Below are positions 1 through 9,727 of a stretch of 64,000 nt of DNA, one piece after another. The stretch covers positions 62,001-126,000 of the forward strand of contig NZ_JRGM01000131.1 of the NCBI RefSeq assembly GCF_000764665.1. Direction: 5' to 3'. Source of the stretch: Aeromonas lacus. GTDB taxonomy: Bacteria; Pseudomonadota; Gammaproteobacteria; Enterobacterales; Aeromonadaceae. The translations under genes were made by a program, and so were the position numbers. Within the stretch, counting starts at the first letter, position 1. Every line of letters starts with the position of its first letter. Below the pieces are notes generated by a model. The model worked only from the letters and a program-made list of their open reading frames with translations, did not search any database and was not told the origin of the DNA.

Positions 1-287
1 TCGCGGGCCACCCCTTCGCGCATCACCTTGATGAACTCCGGCAGGCTGTAATTGCCAATGCCGTGAGTCTTGTCGGGGGTGATGTTGGTGGCAAACACGG
101 TGCCGATGGGGGTCGGGAATCCTTTGCCGCCAGCCAGCGGTTTGCTTGCCTCGCTGGTGTGACAGGCGGCGCAATCGCCCAGCTTGGCTACATACTCACC
201 TGCCGACATGGTAGGAGCCGCGTGAGCGGCAAGGGCGGGCAGCGCCAGCAGCAGGGCGCTGGCAGTCAGTGACAGGGCGCGGCTCAT
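1..287 (-). CDS. Periplasmic c-type cytochrome, partial (3' end outside window)
   Basis: The first 95 residues are visible before the window edge cuts the gene. An N-terminal Sec signal peptide (hydrophobic, Ala/Leu-rich, residues 1-24) is followed by a class I heme-binding motif CAACH (Cys39, Cys42, His43). The text after it (GGKGFPTPIGTVFATNITPD) is typical of the small cytochrome c subunits that accept electrons from membrane dehydrogenases of alcohols, sugar acids or amines. The start codon overlaps the stop of the upstream FAD dehydrogenase gene (ATGA), so the two are translationally coupled. The inferred role is electron acceptor for that enzyme, passing electrons on to the respiratory chain. 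The axial Met ligand lies outside the window. Confidence 0.85.
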   Translation of the reverse strand, partial: MSRALSLTASALLLALPALAAHAAPTMSAGEYVAKLGDCAACHTSEASKPLAGGKGFPTPIGTVFATNITPDKTHGIGNYSLPEFIKVMREGVAR

Positions 288-2209
288 TGGGCACCTCCCT
301 TGGTCATGGCGACCAGCTCGTTGACGGCGCGCCACGCCTCGTCGATGGCGGCGTGGGCGTAGGGGCTCCAGCCCGAATCCGAGTTGGCGATAGTGATGTT
401 GCCGACCGGCTTGCGCCCCAGCTCGATCCACTTCTCGCACTGCTCCTCGTCATCGAACAGGGTGTTGGTGACATAGGAGTAGCCGTGGGACCAGCGGTTG
501 ACCGTGATGGCGAGGATATCCTGCTCATGGTTGAAACCGGCGCTACCCAGCATCCCCTGCAGCTGTTCGCGGATCATCTGTTCATGCTGCTCGAACGGCA
601 TGCCGAGGATCATGGCGCGCCCCTTGCGGGACTGTTCGCGGGCCGACAGGCCGCTGCCCGGCAGGGTCGGTACATAGACCATGTGCAGGCACATCGGCTG
701 ATCCGGGCTCTTGGGATGCTCATAGCCACCCATGCTGACCGGATAGTCAAGCTTGACCCGGCTGTAAGGGGCGGCCGGGGAGTAGACCTCGTGCACCCCC
801 AGCTTGACGAAGGCTTGCCAGTTTTTGATCACCACCTTGGTGTAGACCAGCGGTGCCTTGACGTTCTGGCGCAGCGCTTCCTTCTGGGGCTCCGGCATCT
901 CGGGCACCATGTAGGGGATCATCATGTTGTAGCCAGCCATGATCGACTGCTTGGCGCGCACCCGGTGCAGTTTCCCTTCTTTGATGTAGGTGACGTCCAC
1001 TGCCAGCTTGCCATCGGCGAGGCGCACGTTTTTCGCCTGCAGGGCGGTACTGCCAAGGCGCAGCTGCACCTTGTGCTCCGGCAGATCGAGCTTGCTGTAG
1101 TCAAATTTGGCCAGCACCACATCCTGCATGGTGTGACCCGGCGCCACCTGTGGGATGAGCTTGCGCACCATCAGACGGGTGAGGCCAGCGTTGCCATCCG
1201 GGAAGTGGAAGATGTAGGGATCGTCCAGCTCGGCCTGCTCCTCGGCATCGAGCGGAGTCAGGTTGAGGCCGCCAAAGCCGGGCAGGGCACAGAGGCGCGC
1301 ATCGGCGCAGGCAGTGGCATCGATGCCGACTGCCTGGAAGTCGTTGGTACGCTGCTGGAAGTAGGTGATGGCACGTTCGCTCAGGCCCACCTTGTCGCGC
1401 AGGAAGGTGGTGTAGCTGTTGCGGGTGATCCACTCATCCTGCTGCTCGCGGCTCATGCCGCTCAGGTAGTCGGTCTTCTCTTCATGCAGGGCCAGCAGTG
1501 CGGCCTTGTCGGCATCATCCAGCGGGAAGTCACCGATAAACTCCGCTAGCGGACGACCGTTAAGACGATCGCGCGGGATGTCATCCGCCACGTTATGGCC
1601 CGGATCGCCGTTCACTATCTTGTTGACGCCAAAGTGCTTCTCGTCGAAATAGACGCCGCGACTGAGCCCCAGATCCGGATAGAAAGTCTGCTGGAAACCG
1701 GCGGCCAGTTCATCGATGTTGACCTCCAGCGCCTTGAGCAGACCGAGTGCTACCGGGCTGTAGACCGAGCGCGGTGATTGCAGGGATTCACTGCCGCCGT
1801 AGCCCAGCCGCAGGCCATCGGGAGTGGTGAACTCGTTGCGCTTGGCGTGGCCGCCGAAGTCATCGTGGTTGTCGAGCAGCAGGATCTTTTTATCCGCGCC
1901 GAGCAGTTGCTGATAGAAGCAGGCTGCGGCCAGACCGCTGATGCCGGCGCCGACGATCACCAGATCGACCTCTCCCTCAAGGGGGACATTGGCAAAGTCA
2001 TACTGTTTGCCATCGCGGGCGATGCTGTGAGCCGGTTCGAAAGAGCCCGGGTGGTTGCCGCGCAGGCCGGTGAGGGCGGGCGGGTAGACCAGCGTCTTGT
2101 CAGCCAGCGCGCTGCCGCCTTCGGCAGCCTTGAGCAGGTTGATGGGGGCGATGCCTGCTGCGATGGTGATGGCGACGCCATTGAGAAAATCTCTGCGTGT
2201 GATGCTCAT
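284..2209 (-). CDS. Tat-exported FAD-dependent dehydrogenase, spermidine dehydrogenase-like
   Basis: A 641-residue flavoprotein. The N-terminus carries a twin-arginine signal (SITRRDFLNG, then a hydrophobic stretch to about residue 28), so it is probably exported folded with FAD. A Rossmann dinucleotide motif VIVGAGISGLAAA lies at about residues 84-97, with a second-strand LLLDNHDDFGGHA after it. Overall it resembles the bacterial NAD(P)-binding/FAD oxidoreductases annotated as spermidine dehydrogenase, but the substrate cannot be read from sequence. The start at 2209 is preferred over an upstream in-frame ATG at 2269 because it places the Tat motif at the very N-terminus. It is coupled by a 4-base overlap to a cytochrome c gene, which suggests an electron-transfer pair feeding respiration. 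Confidence 0.8.
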   Translation of the reverse strand: MSITRRDFLNGVAITIAAGIAPINLLKAAEGGSALADKTLVYPPALTGLRGNHPGSFEPAHSIARDGKQYDFANVPLEGEVDLVIVGAGISGLAAACFYQQLLGADKKILLLDNHDDFGGHAKRNEFTTPDGLRLGYGGSESLQSPRSVYSPVALGLLKALEVNIDELAAGFQQTFYPDLGLSRGVYFDEKHFGVNKIVNGDPGHNVADDIPRDRLNGRPLAEFIGDFPLDDADKAALLALHEEKTDYLSGMSREQQDEWITRNSYTTFLRDKVGLSERAITYFQQRTNDFQAVGIDATACADARLCALPGFGGLNLTPLDAEEQAELDDPYIFHFPDGNAGLTRLMVRKLIPQVAPGHTMQDVVLAKFDYSKLDLPEHKVQLRLGSTALQAKNVRLADGKLAVDVTYIKEGKLHRVRAKQSIMAGYNMMIPYMVPEMPEPQKEALRQNVKAPLVYTKVVIKNWQAFVKLGVHEVYSPAAPYSRVKLDYPVSMGGYEHPKSPDQPMCLHMVYVPTLPGSGLSAREQSRKGRAMILGMPFEQHEQMIREQLQGMLGSAGFNHEQDILAITVNRWSHGYSYVTNTLFDDEEQCEKWIELGRKPVGNITIANSDSGWSPYAHAAIDEAWRAVNELVAMTKGGAQ

Positions 2210-2822
2210 GGCAATCCCTGTTGTTTGAAGCGTTGAAAAAAAGCACAGAGCTGAAATGGTAGCTGGCAAGCAGCAAGGGGACGCAACCTACCGTCATATC
2301 CCGGTAGAGTCCATGGCTTTGATAATAACTTATTAAACAAAATGATGAAGCTTGTAATGGCCAAAACAGGGGTAGATGTCTTCGCTTTGCATATTTATCA
2401 GACAAAACCTTGCCGAACCCATGGAATTAATTTGAACTCTTTTTGATTAATTATGGTTTTGATTGAGTTCCTTTTTATTTTCCATATTTCTATCCGGTCA
2501 AAAAACAGCACAAAAATAGAGCTGTAAATTTATGCAGATAGCCGCAGTGCCACTATTTGACCATGAATAGTGAAAGGTTAATTGCCGGTGGTTTTGTCTC
2601 TTGGTCTCAAGATTGATTGAAATAAAAGCAGGGTGCGATGAATTAATGACCAGTCGGTTTTATGCACTCAATTATTGGTCGCGGGTTAACAACTGTTACA
2701 AGCAAACGTCAACCTGGGCACAACGTGGAGATTAATTTTTCATGTTGTTCACATAGTCAGGTTTTGTTCAGAATGATGCGTTTTTTTTACAACTTTCGCC
2801 TTGCGAAGATAAAGGACGCTGC
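2210..2822. other. AT-rich divergent intergenic region
   Basis: About 610 bases separating the divergent FAD dehydrogenase and cyo genes. It is markedly more AT-rich than its surroundings and has no convincing open frame. It must hold the promoters of both units. A weak FNR-like sequence (TTGATTGAAATAAA near 2613) is visible but too poor to call. Confidence 0.6.
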
Positions 2823-3866
2823 ATGAAACCTTTTGCATTAAAGAGGGGTTTGGGTGCCTTGCTGTTGCTCGCGGCCGCCGGCATGCTGACTGGCTGTGAC
2901 ATGGCTCTGATGAGCCCCAAAGGGCAGATTGGTCTGGAACAGAAATCACTGATACTGACGGCCCTTGGCCTGATGTTAATCGTGGTGATCCCTGTAATTA
3001 TTATGGCCGTGGTATTTTCTCGTAAATACAGAGCTTCGAATACCGACGCCAAATATACGCCTGACTGGTCTCACTCCAACAAGATTGAAGCGGTTGTCTG
3101 GACCGTTCCCGTCATTATTATCGTTATTCTTGCCACCATTACCTGGAAAACATCTCACGAACTGGATCCTTACAAACCGCTGGATTCCACGGTGAAACCG
3201 ATTCAGGTCGATGTTATTTCCCTCGACTGGAAGTGGTTGTTTGTCTATCCAGAACTGGGTATTGCATCGGTTAATGAATTGGCCTTCCCGGTCAATACGC
3301 CGGTCAATTTCCGGGTCACCTCCGATACCGTGATGAACTCCTTTTTCATTCCGCGTCTGGGCGGCCAGATATATGCGATGGCGGGCATGCAGACCAAGCT
3401 GCACCTCATCGCCAACGAGCCGGGCCAGTATGACGGCATCTCCAGCAGCTACAGCGGTGCCGGTTTCTCGGGCATGAAGTTCAATGCCATCGCGACTCCG
3501 GATCAGGCCGGTTTTGATGCCTGGGTTGCCAAGGTGAAGGCGTCGCCAAAACAGCTGATCACCATGGATCAGTTCAATGCGCTGGCCAAACCGAGCGAGT
3601 TCCATCCGGTGGAGTACTTCTCCAGTGCCGACCCGAAACTGTTTGTCACCCTGATCAACAAGTTCATGGGTGACATGAAGCACGGCCAGCATCAGGGGGT
3701 GACCCACGAGATGCCCATGGCGCAGGGGGAGACCATGACCCATCAGGGGATGGATCACTCACAGATGAACCATGGCGACATGGCGCAAGACGAACACATG
3801 GATCATGCCGGCCATATGAAAATGGCAATGGATGACAACTCTGTGAAAGCGGGATCCGAGGAATAA
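2823..3866 (+). CDS. cyoA: Cytochrome bo3 ubiquinol oxidase subunit II
   Basis: Subunit II of the quinol-oxidising, proton-pumping terminal oxidase. It has a lipoprotein signal peptide with lipobox LTGC (lipid Cys25), two transmembrane helices (about residues 43-65 and 88-108) and a periplasmic cupredoxin-like domain. That domain contains [10 protein letters not shown] and [24 protein letters not shown] but lacks the CuA ligands of cytochrome c oxidases, as expected for a quinol oxidase. The last 69 residues or so form an unusual Met/His-rich tail (about 12 Met, 9 His) that the classical E. coli subunit lacks; it could bind copper. It is the first gene of cyoABCDE and lies 2 bases before cyoB. 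Confidence 0.96.
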   Translation: MKPFALKRGLGALLLLAAAGMLTGCDMALMSPKGQIGLEQKSLILTALGLMLIVVIPVIIMAVVFSRKYRASNTDAKYTPDWSHSNKIEAVVWTVPVIIIVILATITWKTSHELDPYKPLDSTVKPIQVDVISLDWKWLFVYPELGIASVNELAFPVNTPVNFRVTSDTVMNSFFIPRLGGQIYAMAGMQTKLHLIANEPGQYDGISSSYSGAGFSGMKFNAIATPDQAGFDAWVAKVKASPKQLITMDQFNALAKPSEFHPVEYFSSADPKLFVTLINKFMGDMKHGQHQGVTHEMPMAQGETMTHQGMDHSQMNHGDMAQDEHMDHAGHMKMAMDDNSVKAGSEE

Positions 3867-3868
3867 CG

Positions 3869-5845
3869 ATGTTTGGAAAATTAACGCTCGACGCCATTCC
3901 GTACCATGAACCCATCATCATGGTGACGGTGGCCGGAATCATTCTGGGGGGGCTGGCCATCGCCGGTCTCATCACCTATTTCGGCAAGTGGCAATATCTG
4001 TGGAAAGAGTGGCTCACCTCGGTGGATCACAAGCGCCTCGGGATCATGTATCTCATCCTCGGCATGGTGATGCTGCTGCGCGGCTTCGCCGATGCGGTGA
4101 TGATGCGGACTCAGCAGGTGATGGCCTCGGCTGGCAGCGACGGCATTCTGCCACCGCACCACTACGACCAGATCTTCACCGCCCACGGCGTCATCATGAT
4201 CTTCTTCGTGGCGATGCCGCTGGTGATCGGTCTGATGAACATTGTCGTGCCGCTGCAGATCGGCGCCCGTGACGTGGCCTTCCCCTTCCTCAACAACGTG
4301 AGCTTCTGGTTCACCGCCGCCGCCGTGGTGCTGATCAACATCTCCCTCGGGGTTGGTGAATTTGCCCAGACCGGCTGGCTGGCCTATCCGCCGCTGTCGG
4401 GGCTGGAGTACAGCCCGGGGGTCGGGGTCGACTACTGGATCTGGAGTCTGCAGATCTCGGGTCTGGGCACCCTGCTGACCGGCGTCAACTTCTTTGCCAC
4501 CATCATCAAGATGCGCGCCCCGGGCATGACCATGATGCGCCTGCCGGTGTTCACTTGGACAGCTCTGTGCGCCAACATCCTGATCATCGCCTCCTTCCCG
4601 ATCCTGACCGTCACGGTGGCCCTGCTCACCGCCGACCGTTACCTCGGCACCCATTTCTTTACCAATGACATGGGTGGCAACATGATGATGTACATCAACC
4701 TGATCTGGGCCTGGGGTCACCCCGAGGTGTACATACTGGTGCTGCCGGTGTTCGGGATCTTCTCCGAAGTGGTGGCCACCTTCAGCAAGAAGAAGCTGTT
4801 CGGTTACACCTCGCTGGTGTGGGCGACCGTCGCCATTACCGTGCTCTCCTTCATCGTCTGGCTGCACCACTTCTTCACCATGGGCTCCGGCGCCAACGTG
4901 AATGCCTTCTTCGGCATCACCACCATGATCATCTCCATCCCGACCGGGGTGAAGATCTTCAACTGGTTGTTCACCATGTACCGCGGTCGCATCGAGTTCA
5001 CCTCGCCCATGTTGTGGACCGTCGGCTTCATCATCACCTTCAGCATCGGCGGCATGACCGGGGTACTGCTCTCGGTGCCGGCAGCCAACTTCGTGCTGCA
5101 CAACAGCCTGTTCCTGATCGCTCACTTCCACAACGTCATCATCGGCGGTGTGGTGTTCGGTTGCTTCGCCGGTATCACCTACTGGTTCCCGAAAGCGTTC
5201 GGCTTCAAGCTCAACGATGTCTGGGGCAAACGTGCCTTCTGGTTCTGGATTGTCGGCTTCTTCGTCGCCTTCATGCCGCTCTACGTGCTGGGCTTCATGG
5301 GCATGACCCGTCGCGTCAGCCAGCATCTGGATCCCCAGTTCCATGGCTGGCTGGTAGTGGCTGCCTGTGGTGCCGCGCTGATTGCCGTGGGTGTGCTGTG
5401 TCAGGTGATCCAGCTGGTGGTCAGCATCCGCGACCGCGAGCAGAACCGCGATCTGACCGGTGACCCCTGGGGTGGCCGTACCCTGGAGTGGGCAACCTCT
5501 TCCCCACCGCCCTTCTACAACTTCGCCATCGAGCCGAAGATCAAGGGGCTGGATGCCTTCTGGGATGCCAAGCAGGACGGTTCTGCCTATCAGCAGCCCG
5601 AGCACTACGACCCGATCCATATGCCCAAAAACACCGGGGCCGGGGTCATCATCGCAGGCTTTGCCACCGTGTTTGGTTTTGCCATGGTCTGGCACATCTG
5701 GTGGATGGCCATCGCCGGCTTCATCGGCATGATCGCGAGCTGGATCATCCACAGCTTCAACGACGACGTGGATTACTACGTGCAGGTTGACGAGATCGAG
5801 CGGATCGAGCGTCAGCATTTTGAAAATATCAACAAGGTGGCGTGA
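3869..5845 (+). CDS. cyoB: Cytochrome bo3 ubiquinol oxidase subunit I
   Basis: 658-residue catalytic heme-copper subunit with about 15 transmembrane helices. It binds low-spin heme b and the binuclear heme o3/CuB centre where O2 is reduced. Visible family signatures include [15 protein letters not shown] with a heme-ligand His, the CuB/proton-channel motif [14 protein letters not shown], the His pair in [10 protein letters not shown], and [15 protein letters not shown] near the heme propionates. Length is close to the E. coli enzyme (663). It is tightly packed between cyoA and cyoC. The long antisense open frame over it is a codon-bias shadow. Confidence 0.98.
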   Translation: MFGKLTLDAIPYHEPIIMVTVAGIILGGLAIAGLITYFGKWQYLWKEWLTSVDHKRLGIMYLILGMVMLLRGFADAVMMRTQQVMASAGSDGILPPHHYDQIFTAHGVIMIFFVAMPLVIGLMNIVVPLQIGARDVAFPFLNNVSFWFTAAAVVLINISLGVGEFAQTGWLAYPPLSGLEYSPGVGVDYWIWSLQISGLGTLLTGVNFFATIIKMRAPGMTMMRLPVFTWTALCANILIIASFPILTVTVALLTADRYLGTHFFTNDMGGNMMMYINLIWAWGHPEVYILVLPVFGIFSEVVATFSKKKLFGYTSLVWATVAITVLSFIVWLHHFFTMGSGANVNAFFGITTMIISIPTGVKIFNWLFTMYRGRIEFTSPMLWTVGFIITFSIGGMTGVLLSVPAANFVLHNSLFLIAHFHNVIIGGVVFGCFAGITYWFPKAFGFKLNDVWGKRAFWFWIVGFFVAFMPLYVLGFMGMTRRVSQHLDPQFHGWLVVAACGAALIAVGVLCQVIQLVVSIRDREQNRDLTGDPWGGRTLEWATSSPPPFYNFAIEPKIKGLDAFWDAKQDGSAYQQPEHYDPIHMPKNTGAGVIIAGFATVFGFAMVWHIWWMAIAGFIGMIASWIIHSFNDDVDYYVQVDEIERIERQHFENINKVA

Positions 5846-5849
5846 AGCA

Positions 5850-6464
5850 ATGGCGACCGACGTTCTACATCACACTCACGACGGTGCCCATGACCATGGG
5901 CACCACGATGCCGGTGCCAACAAGGTATTCGGTTTCTGGATCTACCTGATGAGTGACTGCATTCTGTTTGCATGCCTGTTTGCAACCTATGCAGTCCTGG
6001 TCAACGGCACCGCCGGCGGCCCGAGCGGCAAGGATATCTTCGAGCTGCCGTTCGTGTTTGGCGAAACCATGCTGCTGCTCTTTAGCAGTATCACCTTCGG
6101 TTTTGCCATGCTGGCGATGAACAAGAACCAGCTATCCGCCGTCAACGGCTGGCTGCTGGTGACCTTCGTGCTGGGTGCCGGCTTTATCGCGATGGAGATC
6201 TACGAATTCCATCACCTGATCGCCGAGGGCTATGGCCCGGATCGCAGCGCCTTCCTCTCCGCCTTCTTCACCCTGGTCGGTACCCACGGTATCCACGTGA
6301 CCAGCGGCCTTATCTGGATCATTGTGATGATGGTGCTGGTGAGCAAGAAGGGGCTGACCGAGCGCAACCGCTCCCGCCTGATGTGCCTGAGCCTGTTCTG
6401 GCACTTCCTCGACGTGGTGTGGATCTGCGTCTTTACCGTGGTCTATCTGATGGGGGCAATGTAA
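5850..6464 (+). CDS. cyoC: Cytochrome bo3 ubiquinol oxidase subunit III
   Basis: 204-residue membrane protein of the heme-copper oxidase subunit III family with five predicted transmembrane helices. The ATG at 5850 lies 4 bases after the cyoB stop and is chosen because the E. coli-like sequence begins just there. The N-terminal 25 residues are His-rich ([14 protein letters not shown]), longer and richer in His than the usual CyoC leader. Signatures [16 protein letters not shown] and [19 protein letters not shown] fit the family. It stabilises the catalytic subunit and does not bind redox centres. Confidence 0.96.
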   Translation: MATDVLHHTHDGAHDHGHHDAGANKVFGFWIYLMSDCILFACLFATYAVLVNGTAGGPSGKDIFELPFVFGETMLLLFSSITFGFAMLAMNKNQLSAVNGWLLVTFVLGAGFIAMEIYEFHHLIAEGYGPDRSAFLSAFFTLVGTHGIHVTSGLIWIIVMMVLVSKKGLTERNRSRLMCLSLFWHFLDVVWICVFTVVYLMGAM

Positions 6465-6794
6465 ATGAGTCATTCCGTTGACAATCACGGCGCCAGCCAC
6501 GGCAGCGCCAAGAGCTATCTGACCGGCTTCGTGCTGTCAGTCATTCTGACCGCGATCCCGTTCTGGATGGTGATGGATGGCTCCGCTTCCCACGCGACCG
6601 TGCTGGCCACCGTGGTCGGCATGGCGGTGGTGCAGATCTTCGTCCATCTGGTCTACTTCCTGCACATGAACACCTCGTCCGAAGAGCGCTGGAATCTGGT
6701 GGCACTGGTCTTTACCGTGCTCATCATTGCCATCGTGATCGTGGGCTCCCTGTGGATCATGTACAACCTCAACATCAACATGATGGTCCACTGA
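6465..6794 (+). CDS. cyoD: Cytochrome bo3 ubiquinol oxidase subunit IV
   Basis: 109-residue small subunit with three transmembrane helices. The motif [23 protein letters not shown] is characteristic of CyoD and assists CuB-site assembly in the E. coli complex. It begins directly after the cyoC stop (TAA-ATG), so translation is coupled. The short N-terminus again contains several His residues. Confidence 0.95.
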   Translation: MSHSVDNHGASHGSAKSYLTGFVLSVILTAIPFWMVMDGSASHATVLATVVGMAVVQIFVHLVYFLHMNTSSEERWNLVALVFTVLIIAIVIVGSLWIMYNLNINMMVH

Positions 6795-6808
6795 GCAGGC
6801 TGGCAACG

Positions 6809-7699
6809 ATGATGAAGCAATACCTGCAAGTGACCAAGCCGGGCATCATCTTCGGTAACCTCATCTCGGTTATCGGGGGATTCCTGCTGGCCTCCAAGGG
6901 GAGCATGGACTTGCCCCTGTTCATTCTGACCATGGCCGGTGTATCACTGGTGGTCGCCTCCGGTTGCGTGTTCAACAACTACATCGACCGGGACATCGAC
7001 TGCATCATGGAGCGCACCAAGAACCGTGCTCTGGTGAAGGGTCTGATCGCCCCTGGCGTATCGCTCTGGTACGCCACCGCGCTCGGCATTGCGGGCATTG
7101 CACTGCTCTATTGGGCGGCCAATCCGTTGGCCGCCCTGCTGGCGGTGCTGGGCTTCATTGTCTATGTGGGGGTCTACAGCCTCTACATGAAGCGTCACTC
7201 GGTCTACGGCACCCTGGTCGGCAGCCTCTCGGGCGCCGCGCCACCTGTCATCGGCTACTGCGCGGTGAGCGGTCAGTTCGACTCGGGGGCGCTTATCCTG
7301 CTGGCGATCTTCAGCCTGTGGCAGATGCCGCACTCCTATGCGATCGCCATCTTCCGCTTCAAGGATTATCAGGCGGCCAACATCCCGGTATTGCCGGTGG
7401 TGAAGGGGATCCCGGTGGCCAAGCTCCACATCACCCTCTACATCCTGGCCTTTATGGTGCCGACCCTGATGTTGTTCCTCGGCGGTTATGCCGGTTACAA
7501 GTATCTGGTGGTGGCTACCGCGGTCAGCGTCTGGTGGCTGGGGATGGCGCTGTCTGGCTACAAGCAGGTAGTGGATGATGCACTCTGGGCCCGCAAGCTG
7601 TTCATGTTCTCCATCGTCACCATCACTTGTCTCAGCGTGATGATGTCGGTGGATTTCCAACCGGATGCAGCTCCCGTGCTGGTGAGCATGCTGCCCTGA
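6809..7699 (+). CDS. cyoE: Protoheme IX farnesyltransferase (heme O synthase)
   Basis: 296-residue UbiA-superfamily polytopic prenyltransferase that attaches a farnesyl group to heme B, producing the heme O used by the bo3 oxidase. The Asp-rich prenyl-diphosphate/Mg2+ motif [18 protein letters not shown] is visible near residue 70, and a second conserved block, [20 protein letters not shown], follows. The start at 6809 ([12 protein letters not shown]) sits 14 bases after cyoD and matches the family N-terminus; an in-frame upstream ATG inside cyoD is ignored. It is the last gene of the cyo operon. Confidence 0.96.
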   Translation: MMKQYLQVTKPGIIFGNLISVIGGFLLASKGSMDLPLFILTMAGVSLVVASGCVFNNYIDRDIDCIMERTKNRALVKGLIAPGVSLWYATALGIAGIALLYWAANPLAALLAVLGFIVYVGVYSLYMKRHSVYGTLVGSLSGAAPPVIGYCAVSGQFDSGALILLAIFSLWQMPHSYAIAIFRFKDYQAANIPVLPVVKGIPVAKLHITLYILAFMVPTLMLFLGGYAGYKYLVVATAVSVWWLGMALSGYKQVVDDALWARKLFMFSIVTITCLSVMMSVDFQPDAAPVLVSMLP

Positions 7700-7734
7700 C
7701 AGTGTGACTCGCACCCCTAAAAAGCATGAAATCC

Positions 7735-7758
7735 AGAGCCGGGAACTTTCCCGGCTCT
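7735..7758 (+). terminator. Hairpin after cyoE
   Basis: A perfect 11-bp inverted repeat (AGAGCCGGGAA / TTCCCGGCTCT) lies 36 bases after the cyoE stop. The following tract GTTATTATG is only weakly T-rich, so termination may be partial and allow read-through into the MFS gene. Confidence 0.6.
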
Positions 7759-7866
7759 GTTATTATGGGGTCGCCCCGTCGGGCACTTTTCCCGTATATC
7801 GGGTGTGGCATGGTACCTGTCGGCCACCCCGTTACTCCTCCTTTTCCCTGACCTATCGAGGCCATC

Positions 7867-9237
7867 ATGAATGATTTCACCATGACGAGGGGCGAGCGCC
7901 GTGCCACCTGGGCGCTCGGCTCCGTCTTCTCGTTGCGCATGCTCGGCATGTTTATGGTGCTGCCGGTGCTGACCACCTACGGCATGTCGCTGGCGGGTGC
8001 CTCCGAGGCGCTGATTGGCCTTGCCATCGGCATCTACGGCATGACCCAGGCGCTGTTCCAGATCCCGTTCGGCCTGCTCTCCGACAAGGTGGGCCGCAAG
8101 CCCCTCATCGTCGGCGGTCTGCTGATGTTTGCCCTCGGTAGCGTGATCGCGGCGCTGACCCACTCCATCTGGGGCGTCATCCTCGGCCGTGCCCTGCAGG
8201 GCAGCGGCGCCATCTCGGCCGCCGTGATGGCACTCTTGTCTGATCTCACCCGCGAGCAGAACCGTACCAAGGCGATGGCCTTTATCGGAGTGAGCTTTGG
8301 CATCACCTTCGCCATCGCCATGGTGACCGGCCCCCTTATCACCCATGCGCTGGGGCTCTCCGGCCTGTTCTGGCTCATCGCCCTGCTGGCGCTGGCGGGC
8401 ATCGCCGTCACCCTCTGGCTGGTGCCGACCCCGAGCGACCACCGGCTCAATCGCGAGTCCGGCATGGTGAAGGGGGGGATGCGCACCGTGCTGACCAACC
8501 CGCGCCTGCTCAAGCTCAACTTCGGCATCCTCTGCGTGCACACCCTGCTGATGTCGAGCTTCGTGGCGCTGCCGCCGCTGCTGGAGCGGGCCGGTTTGCC
8601 CCGCGACAGCCAGTGGCAGGCCTATCTGATCACCATGCTGATCGCCTTCGTCAGCGTGGTGCCGTTCATCATCTATGCCGAGAAGCGTAGAAAGATGAAG
8701 CTTGTGTTCCAGATCTGCGTGCTGGTGATGCTTGTCGCGGAGCTGGTGCTCTGGCAAAGCGGGCTGCAGCTGTGGGGCCTGCTCGCCGGGTTGCAGATCT
8801 TCTTCATCGGTTTCAACGTGATGGAGGCGCTGCTGCCATCCCTCATCAGCAAGGAGTCCCCCCCCGGCTACAAGGGCACCGCGATGGGGATCTACTCCAC
8901 CAGCCAGTTTATCGGGGTAGCCATCGGCGGCAGCCTCGGCGGTCTGTTCTACAGTCTGGGTGGCGCAGCGCTGGTGTTTGGCGGCTGCGCCGTGCTGGCG
9001 CTGGTCTGGCTCGGGGTCAGCCTCACCATGCAGGAGCCTCCTTATGTGAGCAGTCTGCGCATCGTGCTGCCGGAAGGGGTGGAGGCCAATACGGCTCTGG
9101 AGCAGAAGATCCGCGCCTGCGACGGGGTGAGCGACGTGCTGCTGGCCGCTTCCGAGCGCTCTGTCTATGTCAAGGTGGACAGCAAGCGCATTAGCCGCCG
9201 GGATCTGGAGCTGCTGGTCATCGACGGCTGGCACTGA
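7867..9237 (+). CDS. yajR: MFS transporter with C-terminal YAM domain, YajR family
   Basis: 456-residue major facilitator superfamily protein. It has twelve predicted membrane helices (about residues 15-385) and the canonical MFS loop GLLSDKVGRKPLIVGG between helices 2 and 3. It ends in a soluble ~65-residue domain (LRIVLPEGVEANTALEQKI to the end), as in E. coli YajR, where this ferredoxin-like domain is called YAM. In E. coli yajR also follows cyoE, so gene order supports the name. The transported substrate is not established; drug/H+ antiport is the usual guess. Confidence 0.88.
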   Translation: MNDFTMTRGERRATWALGSVFSLRMLGMFMVLPVLTTYGMSLAGASEALIGLAIGIYGMTQALFQIPFGLLSDKVGRKPLIVGGLLMFALGSVIAALTHSIWGVILGRALQGSGAISAAVMALLSDLTREQNRTKAMAFIGVSFGITFAIAMVTGPLITHALGLSGLFWLIALLALAGIAVTLWLVPTPSDHRLNRESGMVKGGMRTVLTNPRLLKLNFGILCVHTLLMSSFVALPPLLERAGLPRDSQWQAYLITMLIAFVSVVPFIIYAEKRRKMKLVFQICVLVMLVAELVLWQSGLQLWGLLAGLQIFFIGFNVMEALLPSLISKESPPGYKGTAMGIYSTSQFIGVAIGGSLGGLFYSLGGAALVFGGCAVLALVWLGVSLTMQEPPYVSSLRIVLPEGVEANTALEQKIRACDGVSDVLLAASERSVYVKVDSKRISRRDLELLVIDGWH

Positions 9238-9297
9238 TCGCGCTAAGCTCGGTTCGGATCTGCAACTACTTGTTTTTGAAAACAGTCTGGAGGCGAA

Positions 9298-9672
9298 ATG
9301 AACTGGTATATCTCGGTACTCAAGCAATATGCGGTATTCAGCGGGCGGGCCCGTCGCACCGAATACTGGATGTTCGTGCTCTGCAACGTCGTCTTCATGT
9401 TGCTGGTGGGGATGGTGGATCGGTTGATTGGCAGCGACAAGGAGATCCTGAGCTCCATCTACTCGCTGGCGGTGTTGATCCCGTCTCTCGCCGTGGCGGT
9501 ACGCCGTCTGCACGACACCGACCGCAGCGGCTGGTGGCTGCTGATCGGCCTTATCCCCGTTATCGGTACCCTGGTGCTCATCTACTTTATGGTCTGCAAC
9601 GGCCAGCAGGGGCCGAACCGCTTCGGTGACGATCCCAAAGCAGGCACCTCGCAGGGCTTTATCGCCAGCTAA
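9298..9672 (+). CDS. DUF805 inner-membrane protein
   Basis: 124-residue membrane protein of the DUF805 (YhaH/YhaI-like) family. The N-terminal block WYISVLKQYAVFSGRARRTE is the family hallmark, followed by three or four hydrophobic helices and the conserved RRLHDTDRSGWW and GPNRFGDDP segments. A ribosome binding site GGAGG precedes the ATG. Function is unknown. It is followed by a strong terminator and probably forms its own unit after yajR. Confidence 0.88.
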   Translation: MNWYISVLKQYAVFSGRARRTEYWMFVLCNVVFMLLVGMVDRLIGSDKEILSSIYSLAVLIPSLAVAVRRLHDTDRSGWWLLIGLIPVIGTLVLIYFMVCNGQQGPNRFGDDPKAGTSQGFIAS

Positions 9673-9690
9673 CAAAACGCACCAAAAAGG

Positions 9691-9715
9691 AGGGAGGCAT
9701 GATGCCTCCCTTTTT
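9691..9715. terminator. Bidirectional intrinsic terminator
   Basis: A 10-bp stem (AGGGAGGCAT / ATGCCTCCCT) is flanked by an A-run upstream and a T-run downstream. It lies between the convergent DUF805 and tauD genes, so it can stop transcription from both. Confidence 0.88.
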
Positions 9716-9727
9716 CGTTGTTGGGCG

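Noticed and set aside
2600-2640. FNR box in front of the cyo operon
   Set aside because: TTGATTGAAATAAA matches the consensus in too few positions to separate it from chance in AT-rich DNA.
3881-5818. A 645-residue open frame on the minus strand over cyoB, with similar long antisense frames over oppA, aspS, icd and adhE
   Set aside because: These reflect high GC at third codon positions of the real genes. They have His/Asp/Gln-rich low-complexity products without family signatures.
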